Assembly (NCBI RefSeq): GCF_002904165.1
Contig: NZ_CVTD020000010.1
Span: forward strand, 124,001-188,000
Source of the DNA: Herbinix hemicellulosilytica
GTDB lineage: Bacteria > Bacillota > Clostridia > Lachnospirales > Lachnospiraceae
DNA: 64,000 nucleotides
Reading direction: 5' to 3'
Positions 63,967 to 64,000 of the stretch are shown piece by piece (within the stretch, counting starts at the first letter, position 1; every line of letters starts with the position of its first letter). Made by a program: the position numbers and the translations under genes. The notes under the pieces are model-generated. The model did no database searches and had not been told where the DNA came from. It worked only from the letters and a program-made list of their open reading frames with translations.

Positions 63967-64000
63967 AATATATAGCCGTCATTAAGAATGGTTATTCTTG

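Noticed and set aside
1-64000. CRISPR arrays, tRNA or rRNA genes, prophage
   Set aside because: No regularly spaced repeats, cloverleaf-like sequences with conserved TTC/CCA features, ribosomal RNA signatures or phage structural genes were seen.

Overview
The window comes from a low-GC, Gram-positive-type anaerobe, most likely a member of the Clostridia. This rests on strong AGGAGG ribosome binding sites, many GTG/TTG starts, a Trp T-box leader, YesMN-type signalling, GH127/GH51 arabinan-degrading enzymes, an Amt-PII fusion and IS256, IS30 and IS1380 family insertion sequences. I cannot name a species.

Layout. 1-6060 (minus): a polyamine cluster transcribed speD-speA-speE-speB-CASDH-nspC, cut by the window edge. 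It pairs the decarboxy-SAM route with the carboxyaminopropyl route. 6443-12484: a lipoprotein, a ferritin-like/VIT1 metal transporter, a DUF368 membrane protein, an EamA transporter, an unknown membrane protein and a MATE remnant. 12690-15165 (minus): trpE-trpG under a tryptophan T-box. 15610-24140: a 999-residue fused ABC transporter, a MarR/flavin-reductase pair with a 42-bp palindromic operator, and an ECF-sigma/membrane-protein/ABC-transporter operon. 24392-26485 (minus): an Amt-PII fusion behind a long structured leader and a near-consensus promoter. 26770-29248: a DUF2318 protein, an HMA/SafE-like/cupredoxin-like protein and a VOC protein.

29318-36651 is a mobile zone: two inverted 1329-bp IS256-family copies, each with its own 8-bp target duplication and each inserted at the 3' foot of an intrinsic terminator, then an IS30-family element. 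Between the IS256 copies lie an orphan CIRCE operator/promoter with no chaperone gene, a LicC-like cytidylyltransferase/CobD-like PLP enzyme fusion, and a CDP-alcohol phosphatidyltransferase. Together the last two could form a CDP-aminoalcohol lipid headgroup pathway.

36872-41438: Nudix, PH-like, DUF1801, RidA, split chromate transporter and Mrp genes. 42150-46118: flavin reductase, GH127 and GH51. 46459-50179: exonuclease III, an EAL protein and IolB. 50547-53724: a YesN/YesM pair whose kinase has lost its N-terminus at a junction with an ABC ATPase (LivF-type) remnant. 53712-55515: split transketolase. 55608-56927: an IS1380-family transposase. 57702-63966: a Cys-rich small protein, a membrane phosphoesterase, a 2-hydroxyacid dehydrogenase with a hairpin that can mask its Shine-Dalgarno, and a tightly overlapping lipid operon (PAP2-like, flippase-like, PssA, Psd).

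Gene remnants (MATE, PPOX-type, MBL-type, LivF-type) cluster around junctions and point to ongoing rearrangement. The most striking unexplained signals are the CIRCE-controlled untranslated RNA, the amt leader, terminator-targeted IS insertion, and several RNA or operator structures not tied to a known family.
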